Shown in pieces: positions 18,184 to 27,609 of a DNA stretch of 53,143 bases. Source of the DNA: Amoebophilaceae bacterium (GTDB lineage: Bacteria > Bacteroidota > Bacteroidia > Cytophagales > Amoebophilaceae). Position 1 is the stretch's first letter. Every line of letters begins with the position of its first letter. A program made the translations under genes and the position numbers. Location: assembly GCA_019744995.1 (NCBI GenBank), contig JAIETQ010000048.1:1-53143 (forward strand). Reading direction: 5' to 3'. A model generated the notes under the pieces. That model made no database searches. It saw only the letters and a list, made by a program, of their open reading frames with translations, and was not told the origin of the DNA.

Positions 18184-19131
18184 CTAGATAACCCTACCCA
18201 TAGCACAAAACTTCTCCATCCGTTCCTCTAGTAGCCCATCTAGGGGCTTATTTTCTAAACTTTTCAAATGACTAAGGATGTTTTGTTTTAACAATAAGGC
18301 TGCCTTTGACACATCTCTATGGGCACCGCCTGTTGGTTCTTGAATAAGTCCATCTATCAACCCAAATCGAGCCATATCCTGGGCGGTTAATTGTAGTATT
18401 TCTGCCGCTTGTTCTTTATAGTCCCAACTTTTCCACAGAATAGAAGAACAGGACTCAGGTGTAATAACAGAGTACCAAGTATGCTCTAACATAAGCACTC
18501 GATCACCTATAGCAATCCCTAACGCACCTCCTGAGGCTCCCTCTCCGATGACCACACAAATAATAGGGGTACGTAAGCCAAACATAGCTTGAATGTTATG
18601 TGCAATAGCCTCTGCTTGTCCACGCTCCTCTGCTTCTAGCCCTGGATAAGCACCTGGTGTATCTATAAAGGTCACAATGGGCTTCTGGAATTTTTCTGCT
18701 AAACGCATCAAACGCAGTGCCTTGCGATAGCCCTCCGGATTAGCCATACCAAAATTTCGTATTTGGCGCTCTTTGGTGGTTCTCCCTTTTTGATGACCAA
18801 TAAGCATCATCGTTTGTCCATCTATGGTTCCAAATCCCCCTACCACTGCTTTATCATCCCCTTGAAAACGATCTCCATGCAACTCCACAAAGTCATCTGT
18901 AATTTGGTGCATATAATCAAGGGTATAAGGCCTATCTGGGTGACGGGCTAATTGTACCCTTTGCCATCTGGTTAAATGTTGAAAGGTCCGCTTGCGTAAT
19001 GCTTCAATATCATTTTCTAGCTTAGCAATAGCACCCATAAGTTTGGGTAAATTATGCCGCCTAGCTTTTTCCTGCATGATGGCAAGTTTTTCCTCCAGTT
19101 CGACAATTGGTTTTTCAAAATCTAATAACAT
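18184..19131 (-). CDS. accA: Acetyl-CoA carboxylase carboxyltransferase subunit alpha
   Basis: The 315-residue product transfers the carboxyl group from biotin to acetyl-CoA, with AccD, to make malonyl-CoA for fatty acids. Family motifs include [45 protein letters not shown] and [11 protein letters not shown], with [20 protein letters not shown] towards the end. Length is normal. It is a single gene, convergent with murD, with 18 bases between the stops. Confidence 0.97.
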   Translation of the reverse strand: MLLDFEKPIVELEEKLAIMQEKARRHNLPKLMGAIAKLENDIEALRKRTFQHLTRWQRVQLARHPDRPYTLDYMHQITDDFVELHGDRFQGDDKAVVGGFGTIDGQTMMLIGHQKGRTTKERQIRNFGMANPEGYRKALRLMRLAEKFQKPIVTFIDTPGAYPGLEAEERGQAEAIAHNIQAMFGLRTPIICVVIGEGASGGALGIAIGDRVLMLEHTWYSVITPESCSSILWKSWDYKEQAAEILQLTAQDMARFGLIDGLIQEPTGGAHRDVSKAALLLKQNILSHLKSLENKPLDGLLEERMEKFCAMGRVI

Positions 19132-19321
19132 AACCTAACGGATTGACGCATGAACAATTTTTAAAGTTATAAAGTTAACCATAAAATTTTATACATGGCT
19201 CACCTCTTATAAATATAAGTAATTCTTATACAGAAGGTTCCTAAAACTTGCAAAGTTCCCTATTAATAATTAAAATGGTAGTATGTGGGTTAATCCATAC
19301 AGATAAACATTTCAGTAGGGT

Positions 19322-20248
19322 ATGCAGCAAATCATAAAGGCAATAGGTAAATTTCTATCACAACAAAAGTTATTTTTTCTTCAAAAAAAACAGGGTGCTG
19401 TTATGCCTATCTGTAGAGGTACAGCATGGGTAGTGTTGTTTCCGTGGTTTAAATCGTGTGGTGATCAACATAGTGCGCCTACACCTACAGTTACTACGCC
19501 TCCAACAGCAGCAGCCAAACCAGCTACGCCTACGCAAACAACTGTTCCTCCTGCAGCTATTACTCCAGCAGCGCAGGAACCAGCAGCGCAGGAACCAGCA
19601 GCGGAAGCATCCAGCGAGCATGACCCCTTACCACCTGAAGAAACACCACCAGCTCCAAGTACAGGTTTTGAACCTAGCGCACCAGCGGAGGAAGACGCGC
19701 CACCTCCTTATAGTCAAACTTATGACCCAGACGCACCACCGGAAAAACTGAAATATTTTGATCTTCCTCCTACTTATGAACAATCTCAGCAGGCGAATAA
19801 TCAACAAAATCCGCCAGCATATGATGGTAATAAAGGGCAATATCAGAGTAGCGATGATGAGGAAAAGTTACCAGAGCCAATAGTTACTAACAAAGCTGAG
19901 GCAAAAAGACTAGCAAAGATGCACTTTAAATCTATTGAAGACATCTCGAAATGCTGTAAACCTTTGGAGCAAAAGTTAGCAAAACTTCTATCTAAAAACG
20001 AAGTAACAACATTACGTTCAGACATAATAACCTTGGCAAACCAGTTACAGGATCACCGTGAATCTATTGGAAGAAATTGCGAGAGAATTCACACCTATAC
20101 TCGCAAAGCTACAGAAGAACTAGAATCCAAAGAAGAAGCGAAGAAATTACATACAAAAGCATCGATTATCCATAGAGAGGTAGTTGATAAGCAGAATAAC
20201 ATGATGAATCTTCTTATAGCCAAAGGGATAGTTCCTAAGAAGTCATAA
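19322..20248 (+). CDS. Proline-rich putative surface lipoprotein with three PPxY motifs
   Basis: The 308-residue product is of unknown family. A hydrophobic segment (TAWVVLFPWFKSCG) with Cys46 suggests a lipoprotein; the ATG at 19403 (residue 28) is a plausible alternative start giving a shorter signal. Residues 50-170 are a Pro/Ala/Thr-rich low-complexity stalk with a tandem AAQEP repeat. It holds PPPY (127-130), PPTY (149-152) and PPAY (164-167). Residues 190-305 are charged and helical. PPxY is the classic ligand of eukaryotic WW domains such as those of Nedd4-type ubiquitin ligases. The host-interaction role is inferred. It stands alone between accA and ruvB. Confidence 0.7.
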   Translation: MQQIIKAIGKFLSQQKLFFLQKKQGAVMPICRGTAWVVLFPWFKSCGDQHSAPTPTVTTPPTAAAKPATPTQTTVPPAAITPAAQEPAAQEPAAEASSEHDPLPPEETPPAPSTGFEPSAPAEEDAPPPYSQTYDPDAPPEKLKYFDLPPTYEQSQQANNQQNPPAYDGNKGQYQSSDDEEKLPEPIVTNKAEAKRLAKMHFKSIEDISKCCKPLEQKLAKLLSKNEVTTLRSDIITLANQLQDHRESIGRNCERIHTYTRKATEELESKEEAKKLHTKASIIHREVVDKQNNMMNLLIAKGIVPKKS

Positions 20249-20285
20249 AGTAAAATTAGTAAGTTTCTAAAAAACTAAATCTAAT

Positions 20286-21302
20286 ATGAAAAAAGATCCC
20301 TCAACGATTCCATTAATAAAAAAACCTATAGAACAGCTAGATAAAGCCCTGCGTCCGGTTGGATTTAATGATTTTACGGGGCAAGAAAAATTAATAGCAA
20401 ATATTCAAATATTTGTAGCAGCTGCCAAACAACGACAAGAAGCCCTAGACCACATCTTATTGCATGGCCCTCCTGGTTTAGGGAAGACCAGCTTGGCCTA
20501 CGTTATTGCAAATGAACTCGATACCCAGATCAAGACCACTTCTGGCCCTGTATTGGATAAGCCAGGCGACCTAGCGGGCCTCTTAACCAGCTTAGAACCC
20601 TATAATGTGCTTTTTATCGATGAGATCCATCGTTTAAATCCTGTAGTCGAAGAATATCTCTACACAGCTATGGAGGATTTTAAAATAGATATTATGTTAG
20701 ATGCGGGCCCCAATGCACGCAGCGTTCAATTAGCCATTAATCCTTTTACATTAATTGGAGCTACCACCCGTTCAGGTTTACTTACGGCTCCTCTACGTGC
20801 ACGTTTTGGCATTAACGCACGATTAGATTACTACCCGGCCAGTGTATTAACAACCATCGTTAAGCGCTCGAGTGGCCTATTGAATATTCCTATTGAAGAT
20901 GAGGCTGCCTACGAAATAGCAAGAAGAAGTAGAGGGACCCCACGTATTGCCAATAATCTCCTTAAACGTACACGAGATTTTGCTCAAGTTAAAGGAGAAG
21001 GAATGATTACCAAAGCGATTGTAGACATAAGTTTAGCTGCCTTAAATGTAGATGCACATGGACTGGATGAAATGGACAAACGCATCCTTACGACCATCAT
21101 CGATAAATTTAAAGGAGGACCTGTAGGCCTTACTACTATTGCAACAGCCTGCGCAGAAGAAGCAGAAACCATAGAAGCTGTGTATGAACCTTTTCTTATC
21201 CAAGAAGGGTACATCAAAAGAACCCCAAGAGGTAGAATAGCCACAGAGGCTGCCTATAAACATCTTAAATTACCTTATGCCGTCGATTTATTTGAAACCT
21301 AG
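20286..21302 (+). CDS. ruvB: Holliday junction branch migration helicase RuvB
   Basis: The 338-residue AAA+ motor drives branch migration with RuvA (gene at 39909) and RuvC. It has Walker [14 protein letters not shown], Walker [12 protein letters not shown], sensor 1 [19 protein letters not shown] with the arginine finger, and the C-terminal winged helix ([14 protein letters not shown]). Full length. Here ruvA and ruvB are about 18 kb apart, not in one operon. Confidence 0.98.
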   Translation: MKKDPSTIPLIKKPIEQLDKALRPVGFNDFTGQEKLIANIQIFVAAAKQRQEALDHILLHGPPGLGKTSLAYVIANELDTQIKTTSGPVLDKPGDLAGLLTSLEPYNVLFIDEIHRLNPVVEEYLYTAMEDFKIDIMLDAGPNARSVQLAINPFTLIGATTRSGLLTAPLRARFGINARLDYYPASVLTTIVKRSSGLLNIPIEDEAAYEIARRSRGTPRIANNLLKRTRDFAQVKGEGMITKAIVDISLAALNVDAHGLDEMDKRILTTIIDKFKGGPVGLTTIATACAEEAETIEAVYEPFLIQEGYIKRTPRGRIATEAAYKHLKLPYAVDLFET

Positions 21303-21469
21303 TAAAACATTAAACTATTATTTTTGTAGCGTATCCCTACACACTTACCTGTACACAGGATTTTTAGAAAATTATTAAAAATGAATTATATTGTAAATAT
21401 GTACAGTCTAATCATAGAAGTTTTTGGCTAGCCATAGTCTATCTCCATTCAATAAACAAGCGGCTTATT

Positions 21470-22090
21470 TTGAATTTTAAAATTTTAAAAATTCCAGTAT
21501 ATATTGATCCCAGTTTCTGGGTCTTTTTTCTTTTCATTATAGGTAGTGGTCAAGGGGGCTACAGAACAAACTTACTATTTGGTGTAGTGGTGGTCTTTAG
21601 CATTTTACTACATGAATTGGGTCATGCCTTAGTAGCACTTTTTTATAATGCAAAGCCTGTTGTACGCTTGTATGCTTTTGGTGGAGAAACAACCTTTGAC
21701 AAATCAGTGATAACCAATAAACAAAATTTTTTAATCATCCTTGGAGGTCCTTTGATACAGTTTCTATTTATCTTAACGATGTATGCCCTACTTCAGTTTA
21801 ATTTGATGCATAATTATTACCTAGTATATGTAGTGCTCATTACTAAATATCTCAATACCATGTGGTTGTACTTCAATTTATTACCCATTATCCCATTGGA
21901 TGGAGGTTGGTTATTACGTTATGTATTGGAAAAAAAATTTGGACGAAAAGGATACGCTGCAAGTATTATCATAGGATTACTTACCATCTTAATTGCGATT
22001 CCTTTCGTTTACCTACGTGGGTACTATATTTTTTTAACTATGTTAGTTATATTTGGGTTACAATATTGTAAACTTTGGCAAGAAAGGTAA
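21470..22090 (+). CDS. M50-family membrane metalloprotease (site-2 protease-like)
   Basis: The 206-residue membrane protein has the zinc site HELGH in VFSILLHELGHALVA (about residues 45-49) and the second motif PIIPLDGGWLLRYVL, where the Asp is the third ligand. Four to six hydrophobic segments surround these. It resembles the small SpoIVFB/Rip-like proteases without PDZ or CBS domains. The start is a TTG at 21470 (MNFKILKIPVYIDPSFW), which fits family N-termini; no ATG is available nearby. The substrate is unknown. The next gene begins five bases after its stop. Confidence 0.8.
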   Translation: MNFKILKIPVYIDPSFWVFFLFIIGSGQGGYRTNLLFGVVVVFSILLHELGHALVALFYNAKPVVRLYAFGGETTFDKSVITNKQNFLIILGGPLIQFLFILTMYALLQFNLMHNYYLVYVVLITKYLNTMWLYFNLLPIIPLDGGWLLRYVLEKKFGRKGYAASIIIGLLTILIAIPFVYLRGYYIFLTMLVIFGLQYCKLWQER

Positions 22091-22094
22091 TAAG

Positions 22095-22994
22095 ATGCAT
22101 AAAACTCAGCGTATAACAGGTAGCTTTACTCGACGAATAGACAACCCCTATGGTTGTCTTATACTCATCTTTATAAACATGGCTGGATTTTGTAAACAAA
22201 AGACTCCAAGCGTAGAGGCTGATCCGATACCAGCGTGTTTCCTACAAGCAGACCCTTTAATTAATGACCAGGTCAATGTGAACTACCCTGAAGAAATTAC
22301 TGGAATAAAAATACAACCAGGAACCAGTTACAGCTGTGCGGTCTTAGAAGTGATTACTAGGCTATATTGCAAAGAAATCATAAGCGATCAAAACGCGGAT
22401 ACCCCCCCTTTGAATGTAGCGAATTGCTTACTAGAAATGCATAAAATTACCCCCTTTTTAGGGGAGATTGTCACTGAAGCTCCTGATGATGAAAATGATC
22501 CTATAGCCTATCTATTGGATATACCTATAGTAGATAACCCTGATATCCGTGAGGTAAGTGCATTAATAGCAGCTCATCAAAAAAGCAAGTCTAAGGAAAA
22601 AACCTTTAAACAGCTTCCAGATAAGCTAGCTATCTCCTTAACAGCACAAGCCACTACCGATCCTATATTGAATGATCAATATCAGTTAGCTGGAACAGCA
22701 TCGCTAACCATTCAGCATGACCTAGATAGGGCTGATTCAGCACAAAGCAAGTTTGATCTAAAAGGATTTATAGCAGTCACGCTAAAGGCGGCTCAAGATA
22801 AAAAAACTACCACGACTACAAAGTCTACCGAAGATAGTGAAGAGGCTGAGGATAGTAAACGTGCTATTGCATTTTTAATCATAGATAAACAGTGGTATTG
22901 CACGAATAACGATAAACTTACACCGATTACTAAGGAAGATGCTTTAAAGGCATCTCAAAAGGGTACGCTCTTTTTTTATGAAAAAATAGCCTAA
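22095..22994 (+). CDS. Hypothetical lipoprotein
   Basis: The product is about 299 residues from the ATG at 22095, chosen because it follows the upstream stop and gives a signal-like segment (CLILIFINMAGFC) ending in a lipobox Cys. The rest is soluble. It contains CAVLEVITRLYCKEI, a Lys/Thr/Glu-rich stretch and a C-terminal FLIIDKQWYCTNNDKL. No family is recognised. It is followed by a clear hairpin terminator at 23018-23064. Confidence 0.6.
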   Translation: MHKTQRITGSFTRRIDNPYGCLILIFINMAGFCKQKTPSVEADPIPACFLQADPLINDQVNVNYPEEITGIKIQPGTSYSCAVLEVITRLYCKEIISDQNADTPPLNVANCLLEMHKITPFLGEIVTEAPDDENDPIAYLLDIPIVDNPDIREVSALIAAHQKSKSKEKTFKQLPDKLAISLTAQATTDPILNDQYQLAGTASLTIQHDLDRADSAQSKFDLKGFIAVTLKAAQDKKTTTTTKSTEDSEEAEDSKRAIAFLIIDKQWYCTNNDKLTPITKEDALKASQKGTLFFYEKIA

Positions 22995-23017
22995 CCTAAT
23001 TCTGTTGGCAGGATACT

Positions 23018-23064
23018 AAAAAAGCTTATTAATAACTACTGACAAGTTACCAATAAGCTTTTTT
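23018..23064. terminator. Bidirectional intrinsic terminator
   Basis: AAAAAAGCTTATT and AATAAGCTTTTTT form a 13-base-pair perfect stem around a 21-base loop. A-run and T-run ends let it work in both directions. It lies between the convergent lipoprotein gene (22095-22994) and rplI (23095-23538). Confidence 0.85.
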
Positions 23065-23094
23065 AGTTTAAAATAAATCTGATTGAAGCCAAAG

Positions 23095-23538
23095 CTAAGA
23101 AGCAATAACTTGAAAATTCAACAGATAGGAGACTTCTTCATGCAAAATAAGTTCTGCTTGATGTACCCCCAATGTTTTTACCGGATTTACCAAATGGATT
23201 TTGGTATAATCTACTAAAATGTTTTTTTCCTTAAGTGATTTAGAAATTTGCAAAGGAGTAATAGAGCCAAATATTTTATCTTCCTTTCCTACCTTGGCCA
23301 TAAGTACTATTTTGCAATCTGCTAAAATAGGTAATAAATGCTGGGCATTTTCTTTTAATTTTAACTTTTTGGCTGCTGCTTGCCTATTATTTTCGACTAC
23401 GATTTTTTTATTTGCTTTGCTCGCAAGAATAGCTAACCCCTTAGGAATTAAGTAGTTTCTAGCATAACCTGGCTTAACAGCGACGGTATCACCTTTTTTG
23501 CCTAGTTTTTTATATGCATTTGTTAATATTATTTCCAT
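23095..23538 (-). CDS. rplI: 50S ribosomal protein L9
   Basis: The 147-residue product has the L9 N-terminal RNA-binding domain (ILTNAYKKLGKKGDTVAVKPGYARNYLIPKG... pattern), the long connecting helix (about 45-75) and the C-terminal domain with GKEDKIFGSIT. It is the last gene of the S6-S18-L9 operon, starting 12 bases after rpsR. Confidence 0.97.
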   Translation of the reverse strand: MEIILTNAYKKLGKKGDTVAVKPGYARNYLIPKGLAILASKANKKIVVENNRQAAAKKLKLKENAQHLLPILADCKIVLMAKVGKEDKIFGSITPLQISKSLKEKNILVDYTKIHLVNPVKTLGVHQAELILHEEVSYLLNFQVIAS

Positions 23539-23550
23539 TTTTTACAAAGG

Positions 23551-23802
23551 TTACTTTAGATTATCGGCTACGTAAGGCAATAAGGCAAGTTGTCTAGCCC
23601 GTTTTACTGCACAGGCCACCTTTTTTTGATATTTTAAACTATTTCCAGTAATACGCCTGGGTAATAATTTGCCCTGTTCATTAAGAAATTTCATTAAAAA
23701 CTCTACGCACTTATAGTCTACATACTTAATGCCATATCGTTTAAAACGGCAAAATTTCTTGGTGGTTGCCTTTTTATGTATCGTTTCATTTACTAATGTC
23801 AT
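23551..23802 (-). CDS. rpsR: 30S ribosomal protein S18
   Basis: The product is 83 residues from the ATG at 23802 (MTLVNETIHKK). The frame is open further upstream into rpsF, but that part is not conserved. S18 signature residues include YVDYKCVEFLMKFLNEQGK and RRITGNSLKYQKKVACAVKRARQLALLPY. It binds S6 in the 30S platform. It begins four bases after the rpsF stop. Confidence 0.97.
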   Translation of the reverse strand: MTLVNETIHKKATTKKFCRFKRYGIKYVDYKCVEFLMKFLNEQGKLLPRRITGNSLKYQKKVACAVKRARQLALLPYVADNLK

Positions 23803-23806
23803 AGCG

Positions 23807-24166
23807 CTACTGCTTATTTTCCTTTTTTGGGGTAGTACTTTCGATTCTTCTTTCCCTGTTATGGGCCAATGCATGCTTGTCCAAAGCAAAAGTTAAAAAA
23901 CGTAAAACCTGTTCATCCCTGGAGTAGGTAATTTCTAGTTCTCTGATTAAACTAGGCATACTTGCAAACTCTATGATATGGTAGCATCCATTTTTCTTAT
24001 GCTGTATAGGATAAGCCAAAGGCTTTAATCCTATTGCTTCCTCATGCTCTATCGTTGCATTATGATCCAATAAGAGCGTTCTATATTTAGCTATAGCTTC
24101 TTTGGTCTGCTCGCTAGAAAGCACGGGAGATAGTATAAATACTGTTTCGTAATGTCTTAGTTCCAT
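23807..24166 (-). CDS. rpsF: 30S ribosomal protein S6
   Basis: The product is 119 residues from the ATG at 24166 (MELRHYETVFILSP), the normal Bacteroidota S6 start. The conserved pattern is ExAIGLKPLAYPIQHKKNGCYHIIEFA. It is the first gene of the S6-S18-L9 operon. On the minus strand, TAAATTTG at 24230-24237 could be a -7 element about 65 bases upstream, but no convincing -33 was found. Confidence 0.96.
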   Translation of the reverse strand: MELRHYETVFILSPVLSSEQTKEAIAKYRTLLLDHNATIEHEEAIGLKPLAYPIQHKKNGCYHIIEFASMPSLIRELEITYSRDEQVLRFLTFALDKHALAHNRERRIESTTPKKENKQ

Positions 24167-24528
24167 GTTTAATAATTTCTTTCCAATTGGAATCTGAACA
24201 ACAAAGTTGTAAAAAAAAATATACAAAGTCAAATTTATAGCTATAGCTAAGTAAATATTTTACCGTTCTATGACGCACTATGTGTCTATTGTCTATAGGA
24301 GGATTATATTAAAAGTATCAGACTAAGCTACAAGTTACGAACAGAAGTAAAATTAAACAATAAGTTTATGGTAAAATAAGTATAAAATTGCTTTTATAGC
24401 GCTTATCCCTAAAGCATCTATGATTTGGCAAAACGCTAATCCTATATTATATTGCACATAGTTGATAAAATCGATCATTTTAGCTAAATTAGTCCATTTA
24501 AATTTAAAAAAGTAATTGTTAAGTCTAT

Positions 24529-25635
24529 ATGAATAGTTTATTTGCAGGTAAAAAAAATAAAAAGAGTACTGCAAGTCAATGTTGGGATTGGATAAGTTCT
24601 ATTTTTTCTGCTTTTATAATCGCCTCCTTAATTCGGTGGCTGGTAGTTGGGTTGTACGTGGTAGTTTCTGGTTCTATGGAGCAAACACTTTTAACGGGGG
24701 ATTTCGTATTGGTGAGTAAGTTACACTATGGTGCGCGTACGCCAATTACTCCCTTACAGGTACCTATGACCCACCGCTTTATTCCAGGAACAAAAATTAA
24801 AGCCTACTTTGACTGGATTCAATTGCCTCAATATCGGTTGCCCGGACTAGGGAAAATCTCCAGGAATGACATTGTTGTTTTTAATTCGATAGAAAAAAAA
24901 GCCACCACACCTGTTGATCTGAGGGAGTATTGGATTAAGCGTTGTATTGCCCTTCCAGGTGACCTGCTTGCTATAGATCATAAGCAGCTCTATATCAATG
25001 GTTCATTGGCCGATCTGCCTCATACGGTCCAATATCGTTATTTTATGAAAACAAATCGTATTTTTTCGAAAGCTTTTTTTGAGAAAGCAGGGATTAAGGA
25101 TTTTTCTTTGTCTACCGTTTCAGACGGTAAGGGGTATTACATATTGACTACACCGCAAAAAGTAGCACAACTTAGGGATACCCTTGCTTCTTCTATACAG
25201 TCAGTAGACCCCATAGAAGAGCAAAAAGGTCTATCTAATCCATTTATATACCCATGGGACTCTTCTGTCGCTTGGAATAAAGATAATTTTGGTCCGCTTA
25301 AGGTGCCCCACAAGGGTATGACTATAGTTATGGATCAAGTGCATACCTGCTTATATAAACATGTTATATTAGCATTTGAAGGAAAAAAAGAAGTTAAATT
25401 TGTGGGCAATAGCTGTTGGATTGATGGCAAGGAGGTAACAGCGTATACCTTTTGTAAAGATTATTATTTTTGCATGGGAGACAATCGGGATGAGTCTAAA
25501 GACTGTAGGTTTGTTGGATTTATTCCAGAAGAGTATATTATTGGAAAGGCTGTGATGGTTTTAGCTTCTTCTGATAAAAACAAAGGCTTTTTTAGAGGTA
25601 TGCGTTGGAATAGAATATTCCATAAAATCCATTAA
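24529..25635 (+). CDS. lepB: Signal peptidase I
   Basis: The 368-residue inner-membrane serine protease removes signal peptides. An N-terminal hydrophobic segment (about 28-46) is followed by VVSGSMEQTLLTGDFVLV with catalytic Ser49, and YWIKRCIALPGD with catalytic Lys137. The C-terminal YYFCMGDNRDESKDCRFVGF is the box E region. It has the large insertion between boxes D and E that is typical of Bacteroidota. It stands between the divergent S6 operon and rnpB, on the same strand as rnpB. Confidence 0.96.
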   Translation: MNSLFAGKKNKKSTASQCWDWISSIFSAFIIASLIRWLVVGLYVVVSGSMEQTLLTGDFVLVSKLHYGARTPITPLQVPMTHRFIPGTKIKAYFDWIQLPQYRLPGLGKISRNDIVVFNSIEKKATTPVDLREYWIKRCIALPGDLLAIDHKQLYINGSLADLPHTVQYRYFMKTNRIFSKAFFEKAGIKDFSLSTVSDGKGYYILTTPQKVAQLRDTLASSIQSVDPIEEQKGLSNPFIYPWDSSVAWNKDNFGPLKVPHKGMTIVMDQVHTCLYKHVILAFEGKKEVKFVGNSCWIDGKEVTAYTFCKDYYFCMGDNRDESKDCRFVGFIPEEYIIGKAVMVLASSDKNKGFFRGMRWNRIFHKIH

Positions 25636-25675
25636 CCATTGCTTATATCCTTCCTATAGCTTAAATTAGATCAGA

Positions 25676-26076
25676 AAAATAAGCTGGCTTATCGCTTTGG
25701 GCGTATATAAACTGACCAAAGAGGAAAGTCCGGGCAATATAGAGCACCCTACTTCCTAACAGGAAGGCGTAGGGAGTAAGTTCCGTGCGACAGCAAGTGC
25801 TACAGAAAATAAACCGCTTTCTAGTTGAAAGTAAGGGTGAAAAGGCGAGGTAAGAGCTCACCGCTTTATTGGTGACAATAAAGGCAAAGTAAACCTTAGG
25901 GATTGCAAGGCCAAGTAGGCATGTCTAGCCTTTAAGTAGGCTGACAGGTTACTCGTCTGTTTCTGTACAGAAGGCATGCGGGTAGGCTGCTAGAGACCAA
26001 AAGTGATTTTGGTTCGAGATAAATGATAAGCGTTGCACCTCTGGTGCAGTACAGAACCCGGCTTATAGGCTTATTT
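25676..26076 (+). ncRNA. rnpB: RNase P RNA
   Basis: This is a bacterial type A ribozyme that trims tRNA 5' ends. The hallmark AGAGGAAAGTCCGGGC lies near 25719-25735. GTGCGACAGCAAGTGCTACAG and AAGGGTGAAAAGGCGAGGTAAGAGCTCACCG follow in order. The 3' part has GATAAATGATAAGCG and ACAGAACCCGGCTTATAGG. The terminal helix P1 pairs AATAAGC at the start with GCTTATT at the end, which sets the ends; a T-rich tract follows. Confidence 0.95.
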
Positions 26077-26115
26077 TTCTTTTTCTATACGATACCATTA
26101 TTTTATTGAACGTTC

Positions 26116-27591
26116 ATGCTTGCGCCACTTCCTAAACGATCAGATAACTTTTCAGCTTGGTATAATGAATTAGTAGTACGTTCCGGGCTTGCAGAAAATG
26201 CTTCTGTACGTGGTTGTATGATTATAAAACCTTATGGGTATGCCATTTGGGAAAAAATTCAAGCTGTTTTTGATGCCGCTTTTAAAAAAACAGGCCATGT
26301 TAATGCCTACTTTCCTTTATTTATTCCCAAGTCTTATTTTAGTAAAGAAGCCAGCCATGTGGAAGGTTTTGCTAAAGAATGTGCGGTAGTAACCCATTAT
26401 CGGTTAAAAACAGCAGAAGATGGGGTGAGTATAGTGGTCGACCCGACGGCTAAATTAACCGAGGAGCTGATTGTTCGTCCTACTTCAGAAGCGATTATAT
26501 GGAGTACCTATAAAGATTGGATTCAATCTTATAGAGATCTGCCTATGCTAGTCAATCAATGGAGTAATGTAGTGCGTTGGGAAATGCGCACCAGACTTTT
26601 TTTACGTAGTACAGAATTTTTATGGCAAGAAGGGCATACGGCGCATGCTACCCAAAGTGAAGCAGAACTTGAAGCTTTACAGATGCTACACCTATATGAA
26701 GACGTGGCCAGAGACTATCTGGCTTTACCTTTAATCAAAGGTCTTAAGAGTCAAAATGAACGTTTTGCTGGGGCAGAAACTACCTATACGATTGAGGCAT
26801 TGATGCAGGATGGAAAAGCTTTGCAAGCGGGTACTTCCCATTACTTAGGCCAACGTTTTGCTAAAGCATTTGATGTCATGTTCACCAATCGATCTGGTCT
26901 CCGTGAACATGTATGGGGAACCTCTTGGGGCATTACTACACGTTTGATAGGAGCCTTGGTTATGATGCACGCTGATGATGATGGGCTCATTCTCCCTCCT
27001 AAAATTGCACCTATACAAGTGGTAATGATACCTATCTATAAGACAGCAATTGAGCGTATGGCCATAGTAGAACAATTGACAAGCTGTCAAACTGAGTTAG
27101 TTGCCAAAGGAATCAGTGTAAAAATAGATGATAGGGATACCTATAAGCCAGGTTATAAATTTGCTGATTATGAACAAAAAGGAGTGCCTATTCGTGTGGC
27201 ATTAGGGCCTAATGACTTACAACATCAAACCATAGAGTTGGTACGCAGAGATACTAAAGCCAAAAAGACTATTCCTATACAAAACTTGTCGGAGCAGGTG
27301 GAAGATTGGCTAGAAGCAATCCAAGCCAATATCTACCAACGAGCTTTAACGTTGCAACAGCAACAAACCCTTGTGGTAGACGATTATGCTACCTTTAAAG
27401 AGTTGATAGCTAACCAGGGAGGGTTTTTATTGGCCCATTGGGATGGTACTACAGCAACTGAATTAAAAATAAAAGAAGAAACCAAAGCTACTATCCGTTG
27501 TATTCCATTAGATGGGGTAGAAGAAGAAGGAAAATGTATCTATACTGGAAATCCGTCTAACAGACGGGTTATTTTTGCGCAAGCTTATTAA
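26116..27591 (+). CDS. proS: Prolyl-tRNA synthetase (archaeal/eukaryotic-like, ProS type 3)
   Basis: The 491-residue class II synthetase charges tRNA-Pro. It begins [40 protein letters not shown] (motif 1 region). Class II motif 2 follows ([25 protein letters not shown]), then [15 protein letters not shown] and motif 3 [14 protein letters not shown]. An anticodon-binding domain and the C-terminal domain of this type come after. This short form lacks the editing insert of bacterial ProRS and is common in Bacteroidota. Confidence 0.97.
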   Translation: MLAPLPKRSDNFSAWYNELVVRSGLAENASVRGCMIIKPYGYAIWEKIQAVFDAAFKKTGHVNAYFPLFIPKSYFSKEASHVEGFAKECAVVTHYRLKTAEDGVSIVVDPTAKLTEELIVRPTSEAIIWSTYKDWIQSYRDLPMLVNQWSNVVRWEMRTRLFLRSTEFLWQEGHTAHATQSEAELEALQMLHLYEDVARDYLALPLIKGLKSQNERFAGAETTYTIEALMQDGKALQAGTSHYLGQRFAKAFDVMFTNRSGLREHVWGTSWGITTRLIGALVMMHADDDGLILPPKIAPIQVVMIPIYKTAIERMAIVEQLTSCQTELVAKGISVKIDDRDTYKPGYKFADYEQKGVPIRVALGPNDLQHQTIELVRRDTKAKKTIPIQNLSEQVEDWLEAIQANIYQRALTLQQQQTLVVDDYATFKELIANQGGFLLAHWDGTTATELKIKEETKATIRCIPLDGVEEEGKCIYTGNPSNRRVIFAQAY

Positions 27592-27609
27592 AATTTGTCA
27601 CCTTTTCAA

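Noticed and set aside
19458-19751. Alternative frames rich in Gln, Arg or Trp across the proline-rich stalk
   Set aside because: They arise from the repetitive CCA/GCA codons of the lipoprotein gene; only one frame has a signal peptide and coherent full length.
24353-24574. 73-codon minus-strand frame overlapping the lepB start
   Set aside because: Antisense to lepB, composition of translated AT-rich spacer, no motif.
25661-25861. 66-codon minus-strand frame at 25.7 kb
   Set aside because: Lies antisense within RNase P RNA.
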